DNA from: Meiothermus cerbereus DSM 11376
Lineage (GTDB): Bacteria; Deinococcota; Deinococci; Deinococcales; Thermaceae
Direction: 5' to 3'
Length of the DNA: 40,085 bases
Assembly: GCF_000620065.1 (NCBI RefSeq)
Contig: NZ_JHVI01000028.1
Coordinates: 1 to 40,085 of the forward strand
Of the stretch, positions 25,995 through 35,039 are shown piece by piece. The notes under the pieces were generated by a model. The model saw only the letters and a program-made list of their open reading frames with translations, did no database searches and was not told the DNA's origin. The position numbers were made by a program, and so were the translations under genes. Numbering within the stretch: position 1 is the first letter of the stretch; each line of letters opens with the position of its first letter.

Positions 25995-26861
25995 GTGAGT
26001 GCTACGCCCAACGCCCTGGCCCGCCTGGTGGAGTCGGCCTCCTTCAACCGCTTCGTAACCGCCATCATCCTGCTGGCCGCCCTGCTGGTGGGCCTCGAGA
26101 CCTACCCACCCCTCATGGAGCGCTACGGCCCCACGCTTGAGGGGCTCAACGACCTGGTGCTGGCTATTTTTGCTATAGAGGTTTTGCTGCGCATGGCGGC
26201 CCTCTGGCCCCGCCCGTTGCGCTACTTCCAGAGCGGCTGGAACGTTTTCGATTTCGCCATCGTGGCTGTTAGCCTGCTGCCAGGGCTGGGCAGCTACGCG
26301 GTGGTGGCCCGCCTGCTGCGGCTGCTGCGGGCGCTGCGGCTCATCCGTACCCTGCCCGATCTCCAGATTATTCTGGGCGCTTTGCTGCGCAGCATTCCTT
26401 CCATTGGCTACGTGCTGCTGCTGATGATGCTGCTGCTCTACGTCTACGCGGTGGCCGGGGTGTTTTTGTTCGGCCCCAACGACCCCTTCCACTTTGGCAA
26501 CCTGCACACCGCCCTGCTCACCCTCTTCAGCATCCTTACCCTGGAAGGCTGGGTGGACGTGCTCCGCATTCAGTATTTTGGCTGTGAGCGCTTCGAGCTG
26601 CCCGACCCCAGCCTGTGCACCCAGCCGGTGGCCCAGCCCCTGGTCTCGACCCTCTACATGGTCTCGTTTGTGCTGCTGGGCACGCTGGTGTTTTTGAACC
26701 TGCTGGTGGGCATCATCGTCAACAGCATGGACGAGATGCGCAAAAGCCTGCAGGAGCACAGAGTACCCCCTAGCGGCCTCGAGGGCCAACTGGAAGAAGT
26801 GCAGGCCAGGCTACGGGAAGCCCAGGCTCTGCTCAGCAGCCTGCAAGGGCAACAAAAATAA
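25995..26861 (+). CDS. Voltage-gated cation channel, single-domain six-helix type (CavMr-like)
   Basis: A 288-residue member of the bacterial voltage-gated Na/Ca channel family, working as a tetramer in the membrane. Segments S1-S3 span about 18-98; S4 (about 101-120) carries Arg at 106, 109, 112, 115 and 118 with three-residue spacing, a full voltage sensor. S5 is about 135-160. The pore helix and filter read LFSILTLEGWVD (filter TLEGW at 182-186), followed by an unusual loop with two Cys (197, 208), then S6 (about 216-243) and a short helical, coiled-coil-like tail. Glu-Gly in the filter, in place of the Glu-Ser of sodium channels, is the feature I recall for the calcium-selective CavMr of Meiothermus ruber. 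GTG 25995 is the chosen start. Confidence 0.88.
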   Translation: MSATPNALARLVESASFNRFVTAIILLAALLVGLETYPPLMERYGPTLEGLNDLVLAIFAIEVLLRMAALWPRPLRYFQSGWNVFDFAIVAVSLLPGLGSYAVVARLLRLLRALRLIRTLPDLQIILGALLRSIPSIGYVLLLMMLLLYVYAVAGVFLFGPNDPFHFGNLHTALLTLFSILTLEGWVDVLRIQYFGCERFELPDPSLCTQPVAQPLVSTLYMVSFVLLGTLVFLNLLVGIIVNSMDEMRKSLQEHRVPPSGLEGQLEEVQARLREAQALLSSLQGQQK

Positions 26862-26902
26862 GCGGCTTACCTTGTGGTATCCCTTATGCTATACCAGATA
26901 CT

Positions 26903-27508
26903 ATGGGTCATCCCTATGCCATCCAGCCCAAAACGCCCTGGCAGCGCTTTGGGGTGTGGGCTTTAAAGATGCTGGGCTGGACCGCGGTCATGGCCCCACC
27001 CCCAGGTAAAAAGTTTGTGCTGGTGGGCTACCCCCACACCTCCAACTGGGACTTTTTGTACGCCCTCTTGTGGGGCATGGCCTCGGGCACGCGCTTTAGG
27101 TGGGTGGGTAAGAGAGAGCTGTTTCCCCCGGTGCTGGGGGTGGTGATGAGGTGGCTGGGCGGCATCCCGGTAGACCGCTCCAAGTCTGGCGGCGATTTTG
27201 TCCGTCAGGTGGCCCGCATCTTCGAGCAGCACGACAACCTGTGGGTGGTGGTGGCCGCCGAGGGCACCCGCAGCCGCGCCCCCTACTGGCGGAGCGGGTT
27301 TTACTACATGGCCCTCGAGGCCAAGGTGCCAATTGCGCTGGCCTATATCGACTACAGCCGCAAGGAAGTGGGCGTCGGGGGCTACTTCACCCCCAGCGGC
27401 AACCTCGAGGCCGACTTCGAGCAAATCCGGGCCTTCTACGCCGACAAGGTAGGCCGCAACCCCAGCAAGCAAAGCCCCATCCAGCTCAAGCCAAAGGATA
27501 GTGCCTAG
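26903..27508 (+). CDS. PlsC-type lysophospholipid acyltransferase family protein
   Basis: A 201-residue acyltransferase of the 1-acyl-glycerol-3-phosphate acyltransferase superfamily, acting at the inner face of the membrane in lipid synthesis or tailoring. The HX4D catalytic motif is HTSNWD (residues 45-50), acceptor-binding GGIPVDRS follows at about 90, and AAEGTRSRAPYWRSGFYYMA carries the EGTR block. It is shorter than PlsC and has no clear N-terminal membrane anchor, so the acceptor may differ. A possible -10 (TATACC, 26890-26895) lies seven bases before the ATG. No neighbour points to a pathway. Confidence 0.85.
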   Translation: MGHPYAIQPKTPWQRFGVWALKMLGWTAVMAPPPGKKFVLVGYPHTSNWDFLYALLWGMASGTRFRWVGKRELFPPVLGVVMRWLGGIPVDRSKSGGDFVRQVARIFEQHDNLWVVVAAEGTRSRAPYWRSGFYYMALEAKVPIALAYIDYSRKEVGVGGYFTPSGNLEADFEQIRAFYADKVGRNPSKQSPIQLKPKDSA

Positions 27509-27624
27509 AGGCCACCCAAAGCCTTCCATACTGAAAAAGTTAATATTCCCAGATCCCCAGCCGAATCTGTGCGGTAGGGTGCAAGGCGCTGTTGTAGCAA
27601 ACCTTGAAGGGATTGGGGCCTTTT

Positions 27625-27693
27625 ATGAAAGCCATCACCTATCAGGCGGGCGGTATCCGCGTTATTCTGGTAGTTAGTGACCGTTTATGCTAG
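27625..27693 (+). CDS. Possible 22-codon upstream ORF overlapping the prfA start
   Basis: ATG 27625 opens MKAITYQAGGIRVILVVSDR, then LC and a stop codon that overlaps the prfA start by 7 bp. A weak GGGG lies upstream. Coupled translation is conceivable, but chance is likely at this length. Confidence 0.2.
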   Translation: MKAITYQAGGIRVILVVSDRLC

Positions 27694-28757
27694 AGAAACT
27701 TGAATCCCTTGAATCCGAGTACCAGGCGCTCGAGCGCCAACTGGCCGACCCGGCGGTGCTCACTAACCAGACCGAGTATCAACGCATTAGCAAGCGCTAC
27801 GCTGAGATGGGCCACCTGGTCAAGGTTATTCGCAACTACAAGGAAGCCCTGGCCCACCTCGAGGGGGCCCGCGAATTGCAGTTCGACCCCGAGCTAGGGG
27901 AAATGGCCCAGGCCGACATCGAGGCCCTACAGCCCCGCATCCAGGCCCTCGAGGCCGAGCTCGAGCTCTTGCTGCTGCCCAAAGACCCCCTCGACGAGAA
28001 AAACGCCATCGTGGAGATCCGGGCCGGCACCGGGGGCGAGGAGGCCGCGCTTTTTGCCGCCGAGCTGCGGGACATGATCATGGAGTATGCCCGGCGGGGC
28101 GGCTACAAGGTAGAGCTCCTGGACACCTCGCTCACCGACCTGGGAGGGGTATCCAAGGTCTCCTTCGAGGTGACGGGGCCCGGGGCTTACGGCTACCTGA
28201 AGTACGAGGCGGGGGTACACCGCGTGCAGCGGGTTCCGGCCACCGAGACCCAGGGGCGCATCCACACCTCCACCGCCACCGTGGCGGTGATGCCCGAGGC
28301 CGAGGAAGTAGACGTACAGCTCGACCCCGCCGACCTCGAGATCACCGTCTCGCGGGCCTCGGGGCCGGGGGGCCAGGGGGTCAACACCACCGACTCGGCG
28401 GTGCAGGTTTTGCACAAGCCCACTGGCATGATTGTCTCCTGTATGGAGTCGCGCAGCCAGATTAAAAACAAGGAGAAAGCCCTCGCCATCCTGCGCTCGC
28501 GCCTCCTGGAGATCAAGCGGGCCGAAGAGGCCGCCCGCCGCCGCGAAGACCGCCTGGCCCAGATTGGCGCAGGTGAGCGCTCGGAGAAAATCCGCACCTA
28601 CAACTTCCCCCAGTCGCGCGTGACCGACCACCGCATCGGCTTCACCACCCACGACCTGGAAGGGGTGCTCTCGGGCGACCTCTCCAAGCTACACGAGGCC
28701 CTGCGCAAAGCCGACCAGGAACGCCAGCTCGAGGCCCTGTCCAGCAAGACCGCCTAG
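27687..28757 (+). CDS. prfA: Peptide chain release factor 1
   Basis: RF1 ends translation at UAA and UAG codons. The 356-residue length is typical. The codon-reading tripeptide is in VQRVPATETQGRIHTS (PAT type, RF1 rather than the SPF of RF2), and the peptidyl-transfer motif is ASGPGGQGVNTTDSAVQ with the GGQ that is methylated in other bacteria. RAGTGGEEAALFAAEL and SGDLSKLHEAL are further family blocks. Upstream is a 178-bp gap without a strong promoter. No prmC gene follows; the next gene, 16 bp on, encodes a Nudix hydrolase and is probably cotranscribed. Confidence 0.97.
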   Translation: MLEKLESLESEYQALERQLADPAVLTNQTEYQRISKRYAEMGHLVKVIRNYKEALAHLEGARELQFDPELGEMAQADIEALQPRIQALEAELELLLLPKDPLDEKNAIVEIRAGTGGEEAALFAAELRDMIMEYARRGGYKVELLDTSLTDLGGVSKVSFEVTGPGAYGYLKYEAGVHRVQRVPATETQGRIHTSTATVAVMPEAEEVDVQLDPADLEITVSRASGPGGQGVNTTDSAVQVLHKPTGMIVSCMESRSQIKNKEKALAILRSRLLEIKRAEEAARRREDRLAQIGAGERSEKIRTYNFPQSRVTDHRIGFTTHDLEGVLSGDLSKLHEALRKADQERQLEALSSKTA

Positions 28758-28773
28758 GCGAAAGGTGGTCTTT

Positions 28774-29250
28774 ATGCATGGGTTGCGACGTGACCTATTG
28801 GTGGCGGCAGCCATCCTGATGGACAAGCAGGGGCGGGTCTTGCTGGTCGCCAACGACTGGAGCCGCCGCGGCAGGGTACGCTATACCCTGCCTGGAGGAA
28901 TGGTCGAAGCGGGCGAAACCGTGCTGGCTGCCATTGCACGGGAAGTACTCGAGGAAACCGGCCTGCGGGTTAAGGCTATCCAGCACCTGGCCTATGTGGT
29001 ACAGGTGGAGGACGCCCGCAAAAGCGAGCGCACCGTCGCCATAGCCTTTCGCGCCGATTACGAGGGCCTGCTCAACCCCAAAGACCCCGATGGGCACATC
29101 GTGGAGGCCCGCTTCTTCACTGCCGAAGAGGTCGCCATCAAGCTAGACGAGCACCGGCCTTTGCTGGAGCCCCTGATGGACTACCTGAAGGGAGAACGGG
29201 GCCGTTTTTATGCCTACTCAAGCTGGGGCGGCGAGGGCACCAGAGTTTGA
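28774..29250 (+). CDS. Nudix hydrolase
   Basis: A 158-residue Nudix-fold enzyme that hydrolyses nucleoside diphosphates linked to another group. The Nudix box is complete: GGMVEAGETVLAAIAREVLE followed by ETGL, with the metal-binding Glu residues in place. The N-terminal RDLLVAAAILMDKQGRVLLV is the usual first strand pair. The start ATG 28774 is preferred because AAAGGTGG lies five bases before it; the frame opens three codons earlier at GTG. Substrate is not predictable. The gene ends the prfA unit and faces pheT. Confidence 0.88.
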   Translation: MHGLRRDLLVAAAILMDKQGRVLLVANDWSRRGRVRYTLPGGMVEAGETVLAAIAREVLEETGLRVKAIQHLAYVVQVEDARKSERTVAIAFRADYEGLLNPKDPDGHIVEARFFTAEEVAIKLDEHRPLLEPLMDYLKGERGRFYAYSSWGGEGTRV

Positions 29251-29278
29251 ATGCCCCACCGCACGCTTCACAGACGTT

Positions 29279-29296
29279 GCCTCCCATCCGGGAGGC
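29279..29296. terminator. Weak hairpin between convergent genes
   Basis: A perfect 7-bp stem GCCTCCC/GGGAGGC with loop ATCC between the Nudix gene and pheT. There is no T tract on either side, so termination is only suggested by position. Confidence 0.3.
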
Positions 29297-29349
29297 CACC
29301 GTGCTGTGCAGGACAAAGCAGTCATGTTTTGGGCAGCTCAATGAGCGCG

Positions 29350-31704
29350 CTAGCGCCGAATGGCAAAACCCTGTTGCTCGAGCGCGGCGATGATGTTCTG
29401 CATAAACGAGTCGGTCTCGTGGTCGGTCAGGGTGCGCTGGGGGTGGCGGAAAGTCAGGTGGAAGGCCAGGCTTTTTTGTCCCTCCTCCAGCGGCTTGCCC
29501 CGGTACACATCAAAAATCTCGAGCTTTTCCAGATATTCGCCTGCCCTGGCGCGAATCAGGCGCTCGACCTCGGCATAGGGGGTAGGCTCCGGCACCACCA
29601 CCGCCAGGTCACGCATGGAGGCAGGATATTTGGCGATATCGACAAAGCCTCCCGGCCCCTTGCTGAGGGGCAGGGTAAGCTCGAATAGGTATACCTGGGG
29701 CAGCTCCAGGGCTGCAGCAATGGCGGGGTGCAGGGCACCGATATGCCCTACCTTTTGCTCGTTCCAGAAAACTGCTCCACTGATACCTGGGTGTAGGTGT
29801 GGTACAGCCTCTTTCTCGACCCGCACGCTGCTGCCCAGGTTACGTGCAGCCACCTCGAGCAAACCCTTCAGGGCAAAAAAACTGCCCCCCAGGCCCTTTT
29901 GCCATAGCCCCGGAATGGGGTCGCCAGAGAGCATAGCCGCAAGGTGCAGATTTTCGCATTGTTCAAAGACCTTGCCCACCTCGAATAGAAGAAAAGGCCC
30001 GTCCTCTCCCTGGGCTAGAGCAGTTTGCAGATTTTTGAGCAGGCCAGGGTAGAGGGCGGTGCGTAAAGCGGTGCGGTCGGCGGTCTGGGGGTTTTGCATG
30101 AACACCGTTGGCGCCGAGGCCCGCATCAGGGCGCATTCCTCGGGCGACGACCAGGAGTAGTTCAGCACTTCCTGGAAGCCCAGCCCGGCCATCACCTGCT
30201 TGAGCCGTTCGATGGCTTCGTAAGGCGCGTCCACGCCCAGGTTGTCGGGGTGGGGGAAGAAGCTGGGCAGGGTGGTGGGAATCTGTTCGTAGCCCACAAT
30301 GCGGGCCACTTCCTCCACCAGGTCTTCCTCGATGGAGAGGTCTACCCGGTAGCTGGGCGGGGTTACCGCCCACACCCCGGCCTGGTCGGTGGGTTCAACC
30401 CTACAGCCCAGGCGACGGAGCACCTCAGCCTGGGTGGCTTCGGGGTACTCGAGCCCCACCAGCCTCGAGGTATAGGCGGGCCGGAAGGCGATGGGCGGGT
30501 GGGGCTGGGTGTAGTTAAGGTCGAGGCGCTCCTGGGCCACCTGCACCTCCGGGCCACCCCAGGCTTGCAGCAGCTCCAGAAAGCGGTCGGCGGCCAGGAG
30601 CTGCCCGTCTTTATCCACACCCCGCTCGAAGCGGTAAGAGGCCTCGGTCTTGAGGCCCTGGCGTCTGGCGGTACGGCGCACCCGCACGGGGTCGAAGTGG
30701 GCCACCTCCAGGGCTACCGCGGTGGTGGTATCGCGGATTTCGTCCTCGAGGCCCCCCATCACCCCCGCCAGACCAGCCGGACGGGTCTGCTGGCCGTCCT
30801 TAACCGCAATCAGCAGGTCACGTTCATCCAGGGTGCGTTCCTGTCCGTCCAGGGTAACCAGCTTTTCCCCGGCCCTGGCCCGGCGCACCACCAGGCCTTC
30901 CTTGATGAAGGCCGCATCGTAGGCGTGCATGGGGTTGCCAAGCTCGAGCATGGCGTAGTTGGTGGCATCCACCACGTTGGAGATGGGCCGCATCCCGGCC
31001 GCGTACAGGCGGCGCTGTATTAAAAGCGGGCTGGGCCCTACCCGTACCCCTCTTGCATACGACAGGGTGAAGCGGTCGCAACCTTCGGGGTCTTCGATCC
31101 AGACCCCAAAAGGCAGGGACAGGGGTGTGCGCTGGGGCTTGGGGCTGGGCTGCACCAGGGTCAGGCCCAGGGCGGCCAGGTCGCGCGCCACTCCGTACAC
31201 CGAGAGCCAGTCGGGGCGGTTGGGGGTAATCTCGACCTCGATGACCTCCTCGGGGCCCCAGACCTCGGCCAGGGGGGTGCCGGGCGGCAGGGCCTCGGGG
31301 GCAAACTCGAGCAGGCCCCCCGCGTAATCGCCCACCCCCAGCTCTTTGGCCGAGAGGGCCATGCCATAGGACTCGAGGCCAGCAATTTTCCGAATGCTCA
31401 GCTCGCTTCCATCGGGCAGCACTGCTCCCGGCAGGGCCAGCGCCACCCCCATGCCCGTTTTGGCATTGGGCGCGCCAGAGACAATCTGCACCTCCCGCCC
31501 GATATCCACAACGAGCCTGCGCACCGCCTTACCCTCCAGGTTTTCTACCTGCAACACCCGGCCAAACACCACCTGACCAGGGGGCGGGGCTAGACGGCTG
31601 ATGGACTCGGTCTCGAGGCCCAGCCCAGCCAGAAGCTCTTCCAAACGCGCACTGCTGGGCGCATCGGGCAGGAATTCTTTGAGCCAGCTATAAACAATTT
31701 TCAT
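29350..31704 (-). CDS. pheT: Phenylalanyl-tRNA synthetase beta subunit
   Basis: The beta chain of the (alpha-beta)2 enzyme that charges tRNA-Phe; 784 residues, the size known for Thermus. It opens MKIVYSWLKEFLPDAP, then a tRNA-binding OB domain (about 40-150, VFGRVLQVENLEG), the B3/B4 editing domain (about 210-380, with PMHAYDAAF and GVMGGLEDEI), B5 with YRVDLSIEEDLVEEVARI, a catalytic-like domain with VLNYSWSSPEE, and a C-terminal anticodon-binding domain (DLAVVVPEPTPY through SLAFHLTFRHPQRTL). It lies 32 bp after pheS and should share its attenuated leader. Confidence 0.97.
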   Translation of the reverse strand: MKIVYSWLKEFLPDAPSSARLEELLAGLGLETESISRLAPPPGQVVFGRVLQVENLEGKAVRRLVVDIGREVQIVSGAPNAKTGMGVALALPGAVLPDGSELSIRKIAGLESYGMALSAKELGVGDYAGGLLEFAPEALPPGTPLAEVWGPEEVIEVEITPNRPDWLSVYGVARDLAALGLTLVQPSPKPQRTPLSLPFGVWIEDPEGCDRFTLSYARGVRVGPSPLLIQRRLYAAGMRPISNVVDATNYAMLELGNPMHAYDAAFIKEGLVVRRARAGEKLVTLDGQERTLDERDLLIAVKDGQQTRPAGLAGVMGGLEDEIRDTTTAVALEVAHFDPVRVRRTARRQGLKTEASYRFERGVDKDGQLLAADRFLELLQAWGGPEVQVAQERLDLNYTQPHPPIAFRPAYTSRLVGLEYPEATQAEVLRRLGCRVEPTDQAGVWAVTPPSYRVDLSIEEDLVEEVARIVGYEQIPTTLPSFFPHPDNLGVDAPYEAIERLKQVMAGLGFQEVLNYSWSSPEECALMRASAPTVFMQNPQTADRTALRTALYPGLLKNLQTALAQGEDGPFLLFEVGKVFEQCENLHLAAMLSGDPIPGLWQKGLGGSFFALKGLLEVAARNLGSSVRVEKEAVPHLHPGISGAVFWNEQKVGHIGALHPAIAAALELPQVYLFELTLPLSKGPGGFVDIAKYPASMRDLAVVVPEPTPYAEVERLIRARAGEYLEKLEIFDVYRGKPLEEGQKSLAFHLTFRHPQRTLTDHETDSFMQNIIAALEQQGFAIRR

Positions 31705-31736
31705 TTGGCAACCCCACTCCTGTTCAACTTGACTGG

Positions 31737-32893
<1,157 letters not shown>

Positions 32894-32917
32894 GAGAGAG
32901 TGTCATCTCCCGCGGGC

Positions 32918-32944
32918 CTAGCTAAAAAACCACCCCCCAGCCAT
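32918..32944 (-). CDS. pheST leader peptide (MAGGWFFS)
   Basis: ATG 32944 opens eight codons, Met-Ala-Gly-Gly-Trp-Phe-Phe-Ser, ending in TAG. The two Phe codons (TTT TTT) are consecutive, and the frame sits about 5 nt from the predicted transcript start and 25 nt before a terminator-like hairpin. This is the layout of amino-acid attenuation, known for the E. coli pheST operon. I infer that ribosome stalling at the Phe codons when charged tRNA-Phe is scarce allows readthrough into pheS. No ribosome-binding site is visible; leaderless initiation would be required. Confidence 0.65.
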   Translation of the reverse strand: MAGGWFFS

Positions 32945-32955
32945 ACTTGCGGGTT

Positions 32956-32985
32956 AGCCTACCACCAGGGTCAAACCTGGGTCAA
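32956..32985 (-). promoter_or_regulatory. pheST promoter
   Basis: On the minus strand TTGACC (32980-32985), 18 bp, then TAGGCT (32956-32961). A second TTGACC lies at 32969-32974. Transcription would begin near 32949, a few bases before the leader ATG. Confidence 0.55.
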
Positions 32986-33060
32986 TCGCCACCCACCCCA
33001 TAGAAGAACCTGCTAAAGGGCCTTTGCAAAACAGGTCATAAGGAATGTCTTTGATTTGAT

Positions 33061-33150
33061 CTGGGGCCCCGCCTGAAGCGCGAGTAGCAACAGCCTGAAA
33101 AACGATGGTGCCTCAACAATCCCTAACGGAACGGTTCAGGCGGGGTTCAT
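33061..33150 (-). repeat. Dispersed palindromic repeat R1, copy C
   Basis: Read on the minus strand it begins ATGAACCCCGCCTGAA and ends TTCAGGCGGGGCCCCAG, with perfect 11-bp arms CCCCGCCTGAA/TTCAGGCGGGG. It shares the interior CGTTCCGTTAGGG and ACCATCGTTTTTC with copy A. It lies between the divergent pheST and CvpA-like promoters; the rest of the gap (32986-33222) holds nothing else I recognise apart from the promoter at 33209. Confidence 0.75.
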
Positions 33151-33208
33151 GTTACGCTGCTTTTACCAGCCTTGGTCAAAATAGCGCAGGAGCAGCTTGC
33201 CGGGCGGG

Positions 33209-33214
33209 TATACT
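33209..33214 (+). promoter_or_regulatory. -10 box for the CvpA-like gene
   Basis: TATACT eight bases before ATG 33223, again without a ribosome-binding site. Confidence 0.45.
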
Positions 33215-33222
33215 TCGGCTTG

Positions 33223-33708
33223 ATGCTTAGCTGGCTCGATTTAATGGCCCTCTTGGTTCTCTCGGCAGCCCTGGGAGTAGGCATTCGCCAAGGGGTTCCT
33301 TTCGCGCTGGCAGTGGTGCCAGCGCTGGTACTGTACGTGTTGTTGGCGTCTTTGCTGGGAGCTTGGCTTCCCTTAGCAGCACTGCCCTTTCTCGCGCTGG
33401 CCTTGGGGCTGGGCATGGCCTACCTGAGCCATCTCGTTCCGATAACGCCACTTACCCCTACCCTCGAGGCCATCATTGGCGGTGTTGGGGGGTTTTTGTG
33501 GGGGCTGTTCCTGGCCTTTATCATCTGGGTTAGCTTCCCGAGCGAATTTGTGGCCTCTACCGGCGCTTTACGCTACCCCTCCGAGCGCATTCCCAGCGGG
33601 GTCAAAGACGGCATCGTCAGCAGCCCCTTCGCCCGCCCACTGTTCGACTGGGCCGCCGGAAATCCCGTGCTCAGGGCAGCCTTGCTCCCACACGTCAACC
33701 ACCCCTAG
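33223..33708 (+). CDS. CvpA-like multi-pass membrane protein
   Basis: A 161-residue, very hydrophobic protein with about four membrane segments: residues 2-20, 27-48, 52-72 and 84-108. The opening MLSWLDLMALLVLSAALGVG, followed by a short loop and a second hydrophobic stretch, resembles CvpA family proteins, but the match is loose. The last 50 residues (SSPFARPLFDWAAGNPVL) are polar and probably cytoplasmic. The start at 33223 is chosen for its -10 box; the frame opens 17 codons earlier with no initiation signal. The stop codon TAG is itself the first three bases of an R3 repeat. Confidence 0.6.
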   Translation: MLSWLDLMALLVLSAALGVGIRQGVPFALAVVPALVLYVLLASLLGAWLPLAALPFLALALGLGMAYLSHLVPITPLTPTLEAIIGGVGGFLWGLFLAFIIWVSFPSEFVASTGALRYPSERIPSGVKDGIVSSPFARPLFDWAAGNPVLRAALLPHVNHP

Positions 33709-33741
33709 AGCGCTCTTCACAAATATTGAAAAAGTGCGATG
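33706..33741 (+). repeat. Short 3'-end repeat R3, copy 2
   Basis: Begins TAGAGCGCTCTTCACAAATA and ends GTGCGATGGA, matching 13071-13114 apart from a deletion of about 8 bases that removes the right arm of the hairpin. The stop codon of the CvpA-like gene lies within it. Confidence 0.55.
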
Positions 33742-33746
33742 GACAG

Positions 33747-34379
33747 CTATTTCCGCCCAAAGTCTGCTGGGTTTTCTCCCCAGAGGTCGGTCTGCCACTT
33801 GAGAATGGGGTTGCGGTAGGTATTGGAACCTAGCCAGGCCTCGGCCCTGGCTATGCGCTCAAACAGCTCGGCATTTTGCGCTGTGGGTATAAGGTTGGTG
33901 CGGGCTTTTTTGGCCTTTACCCAGGCAATGGCGTTGACCGAATCGGAGTAAATAGGCCAGGTGTAGCCCTTTTCCTGGCACAGCATCAAGGCCTCGACAA
34001 TGGCCAGAAACTCGCCCACGTTGTTGGTTCCCTGAGCAAAAGGCCCTCGACGAAAAATTTCCTTCCGTGTAGCAGTGTCCACACAGCGGTACTCCAGCCG
34101 CCCCGGATTGCCGCTGCAAGCTGCATCCACACAGTAACTGGGGATAATCGGCGGAGGGGCCTGCAAAAGCCGGGCCTGACTGGCTTTTTTGTTCAGATAG
34201 GCCTGGTATTCTCCTGCAAAGGCCCGTCGGGCTTTGTCCAGGTTTTCAAAAGCCTTGTACTGCGCACCCACAAAACCCTTGACCTGCGCTTCGGCTTCAG
34301 GCCAGGAAGTAAAAATACCAGTTTTTCGGCCCTTCCAGACCACATAATACTTGCTTTTGGGCTTAACCACTCGGGCCAT
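33747..34379 (-). CDS. Ribonuclease H with N-terminal viroplasmin domain
   Basis: A 210-residue type 1 RNase H, which cuts the RNA strand of RNA-DNA hybrids. Residues 9-55 (KYYVVWKGRKTGIFTSWPEA through AFENLDKARRAF) form a viroplasmin-type hybrid-binding domain like that of eukaryotic RNase H1. The nuclease domain has the four acidic residues in SYCVDAACSGNPG, NNVGEFLAIVEAL, IYSDSVNAIAWV and the final ENPADFGRK. The linker has SQARLLQAPPPIIP. Removal of R-loops or RNA primers is the expected role. The RNase H domain ends right at the C-terminus. It is a single gene without obvious operon partners. Confidence 0.9.
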   Translation of the reverse strand: MARVVKPKSKYYVVWKGRKTGIFTSWPEAEAQVKGFVGAQYKAFENLDKARRAFAGEYQAYLNKKASQARLLQAPPPIIPSYCVDAACSGNPGRLEYRCVDTATRKEIFRRGPFAQGTNNVGEFLAIVEALMLCQEKGYTWPIYSDSVNAIAWVKAKKARTNLIPTAQNAELFERIARAEAWLGSNTYRNPILKWQTDLWGENPADFGRK

Positions 34380-34430
34380 AGCTCAAAAGTGTACCGCAAA
34401 CGCTGCTTAAGTAAGCCCGGCCTGGTCAGC

Positions 34431-34988
34431 TCAGTTGGTCGCAGCCCGCTTTTTCAGGCGGTTGAGATACTGCTTGCGAAACTTGGCCACCTTGGGGCCC
34501 ACCACAAACGCGCAGTAGGGTTGGTAGGGGTTGCGCCGGAAGTATTTCTGGTGGTAGTCCTCGGCGGGGTAGAACTTCTCGAAGGCCACCAGCTCGGTCA
34601 CGATGGGGTTCTGCCAGAGCCCGGCCTGGTTCAGGTTTTGCATTACTTCCTGGGCCTGCGCTTTTTGCTCTGGGGAGTGGTAAAAAATGACCGAGCGGTA
34701 CTGTGGCCCCACATCGTTGCCCTGCCGGTTGGGCGTGGTGGGGTCGTGAATGGCAAAGAAGATTTCCAGGACTTCTCGGTAAGAAATTACACCCGGGTCG
34801 AACGTCACCTGCACCACCTCAGCGTGGCCGGTCTGCTTGCTGCACACCTGCTCGTAGGTGGGGTTGGGCAGATGCCCCCCGGAGTAGCCCGAAACCACCT
34901 CCACCACGCCCTCTAGTTCGTCGTAGATGGCTTCCAAACACCAAAAACATCCACCGCCCAGGGTGGCGACCTCGAGGTTTTGACCCAT
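34431..34988 (-). CDS. msrA: Peptide methionine sulfoxide reductase A
   Basis: MsrA repairs methionine-S-sulfoxide in proteins. The 185-residue product has the catalytic block LGGGCFWCLEAIYDELEGV near the N-terminus, with the nucleophilic Cys, then GYSGGHLPNPTYEQVC, GHAEVVQVTFDP, FFAIHDPTTPNRQGNDVG and EDYHQKYFRRNPYQPYC. The C-terminal Cys in PYCAF may act as a recycling thiol. ATG 34988 gives MGQNLEVATLGGGC; a TTG three codons earlier is the alternative. A -10-like CATAAT lies eight bases upstream. No MsrB domain or gene is nearby. Confidence 0.95.
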   Translation of the reverse strand: MGQNLEVATLGGGCFWCLEAIYDELEGVVEVVSGYSGGHLPNPTYEQVCSKQTGHAEVVQVTFDPGVISYREVLEIFFAIHDPTTPNRQGNDVGPQYRSVIFYHSPEQKAQAQEVMQNLNQAGLWQNPIVTELVAFEKFYPAEDYHQKYFRRNPYQPYCAFVVGPKVAKFRKQYLNRLKKRAATN

Positions 34989-35039
34989 GGCAGTCAATTA
35001 TGACTGAACCTCAGCAGTGCGATGTAAGACAAATGACTG

